Source of the DNA: Planctomycetota bacterium
GTDB lineage: Bacteria; Planctomycetota; UBA11346
Reading direction: 5' to 3'
NCBI GenBank assembly: GCA_007131555.1
Contig: SLQH01000161.1
Coordinates: 1-5,112, forward strand
DNA length: 5,112 nt
A program made the translations under genes and the position numbers. Shown here piece after piece: positions 4,593 to 5,112 of this stretch (position 1 is the first letter of the stretch; every line of letters begins with the position of its first letter). The notes below the pieces were generated by a model. The model ran no database searches and had not been told where the DNA came from. It was given only the letters and a program-made list of their open reading frames with translations.

Positions 4593-5050
4593 GCGCTCAC
4601 GGTCTTGCTGCGCGCCTCCGCGCCGAGCTTAAAATTCTTGATGGCGAACTTGAACGAGCCTCAGCCGCGCTCAACCGCTTCGCCCATACCCAGGCAATAC
4701 AAGAGTTAGATGTTGCCGCCTTGCGCCTACAACTGTGGTACACGGGCCTCGAATCGCTGCTAGTTGCAGTCCTCCAACAGGTCGACGGTGACATCCCAAC
4801 CGGGAATTCCTGGCATCGTGACCTCTGTCAGCAGGCCCTGCGCGCCACCACAAACCGTGATTCACTGCTACCCAGTGAAGTCCTCCCGGCCCTCGATGAT
4901 GCACGATCCTTTCGCCATCGGGTGCGCAATGCCTACGGCGTCGATTTTGACCCCATCCTACTTGGCAATGTCCATGCGCAGATAACTGTCGCATGGCCAC
5001 CCATCCGCATCGCATTGATGCAATGCGCCCAAGACCTTGATGGTTTTTAG
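4589..5050 (+). CDS. HEPN-domain (HepT-like) ribonuclease toxin
   Basis: The 153-residue, mainly helical product follows an MNT gene with a 4-base overlap, the standard MNT/HEPN layout. HEPN toxins are metal-independent RNases that act as dimers. LRLQLWYTGLESLLVAVLQQVDGDIPTG begins at residue 45 and leads into NSWHRDL (73-79); from memory this matches a HepT-like subfamily with YTGxE and GxxWHxxLL. Near the C-terminus, SFRHRVRNAYGVDFD (107-121) occupies the active-site motif. Read as RX4HXY, the arginine is R109 and the tyrosine (the AMPylation site in studied HepT) is Y116, but the His position holds N114. Relatives with FRHxVRNxY seem familiar, so this may be a subfamily trait with H110 in the catalytic role. 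No Shine-Dalgarno is visible, so translation probably depends on coupling to the MNT gene. Confidence 0.8.
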   Translation: MSAHGLAARLRAELKILDGELERASAALNRFAHTQAIQELDVAALRLQLWYTGLESLLVAVLQQVDGDIPTGNSWHRDLCQQALRATTNRDSLLPSEVLPALDDARSFRHRVRNAYGVDFDPILLGNVHAQITVAWPPIRIALMQCAQDLDGF

Positions 5051-5112
5051 TTTCGAGGGGGATCTCGCCGGGAAAGGGTCACGAGCAACTGCACATTTTA
5101 CAGCGGGGGGGC

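Noticed and set aside
5051..5112. Possible promoter or gene start after the HEPN gene
   Set aside because: Only a weak CGAG/CTCG pairing and a G7 run are visible. There is too little sequence to support a call.

Overview
The window looks like a GC-rich proteobacterial chromosome. The large gene at the left is very GC-rich and strongly prefers C or G at third codon positions. The right half is clearly less biased. The intergenic repeats (a GAGCTCC hairpin inside a CCTGGGA context, and a CTTTGCG...GCGTGAGA motif) resemble, from memory, dispersed repeats of gammaproteobacteria such as purple sulfur bacteria. That lineage guess is low confidence and rests on no search.

Layout. Positions 2-2101 hold the 3' part of a large sugar-nucleotide gene. 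It is an Fkp-type bifunctional L-fucokinase / fucose-1-phosphate guanylyltransferase whose N-terminus lies outside the window. Positions 2102-2419 contain no gene, only repeat-like hairpins and, at the right end, a possible promoter. From 2420 to the right edge all genes look like toxin-antitoxin (TA) parts on the + strand. These are a small antitoxin overlapping a PIN-domain (VapC-like) toxin gene that is frameshifted at a run of seven A (2420-3040); a lone UPF0175 antitoxin-like gene (3318-3623); a lone MNT-type nucleotidyltransferase gene (3818-4204); and a complete MNT/HEPN pair (4269-5050) joined by an ATGA overlap.

Between these modules lie repeats. At 3041-3317 there are duplicated repeat segments. 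At 3648-3754 there is a 107-bp MITE-like element with perfect 20-bp terminal inverted repeats, flanked by a short CAATA direct repeat. The MITE-like element carries the same hairpin core as the repeat downstream of the fucokinase gene.

How the genes work together. The fucokinase converts salvaged L-fucose to GDP-L-fucose for surface glycans and is functionally unrelated to the rest. In each TA pair the first gene should neutralise the second: the AbrB-like protein would bind and inhibit the PIN RNase, and the MNT protein would AMPylate the HEPN RNase. Of the four modules, only the MNT/HEPN pair at the right looks intact. The others are frameshifted or lack a partner, which fits a decaying, repeat-rich accessory island beside a core-like gene. 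I found no clearly new system. The points most worth checking are the poly-A frameshift in the PIN gene, the MITE-like element and its repeat family, the two MNT genes beside a single HEPN gene, and the Asn replacing His in the HEPN RX4HXY motif.
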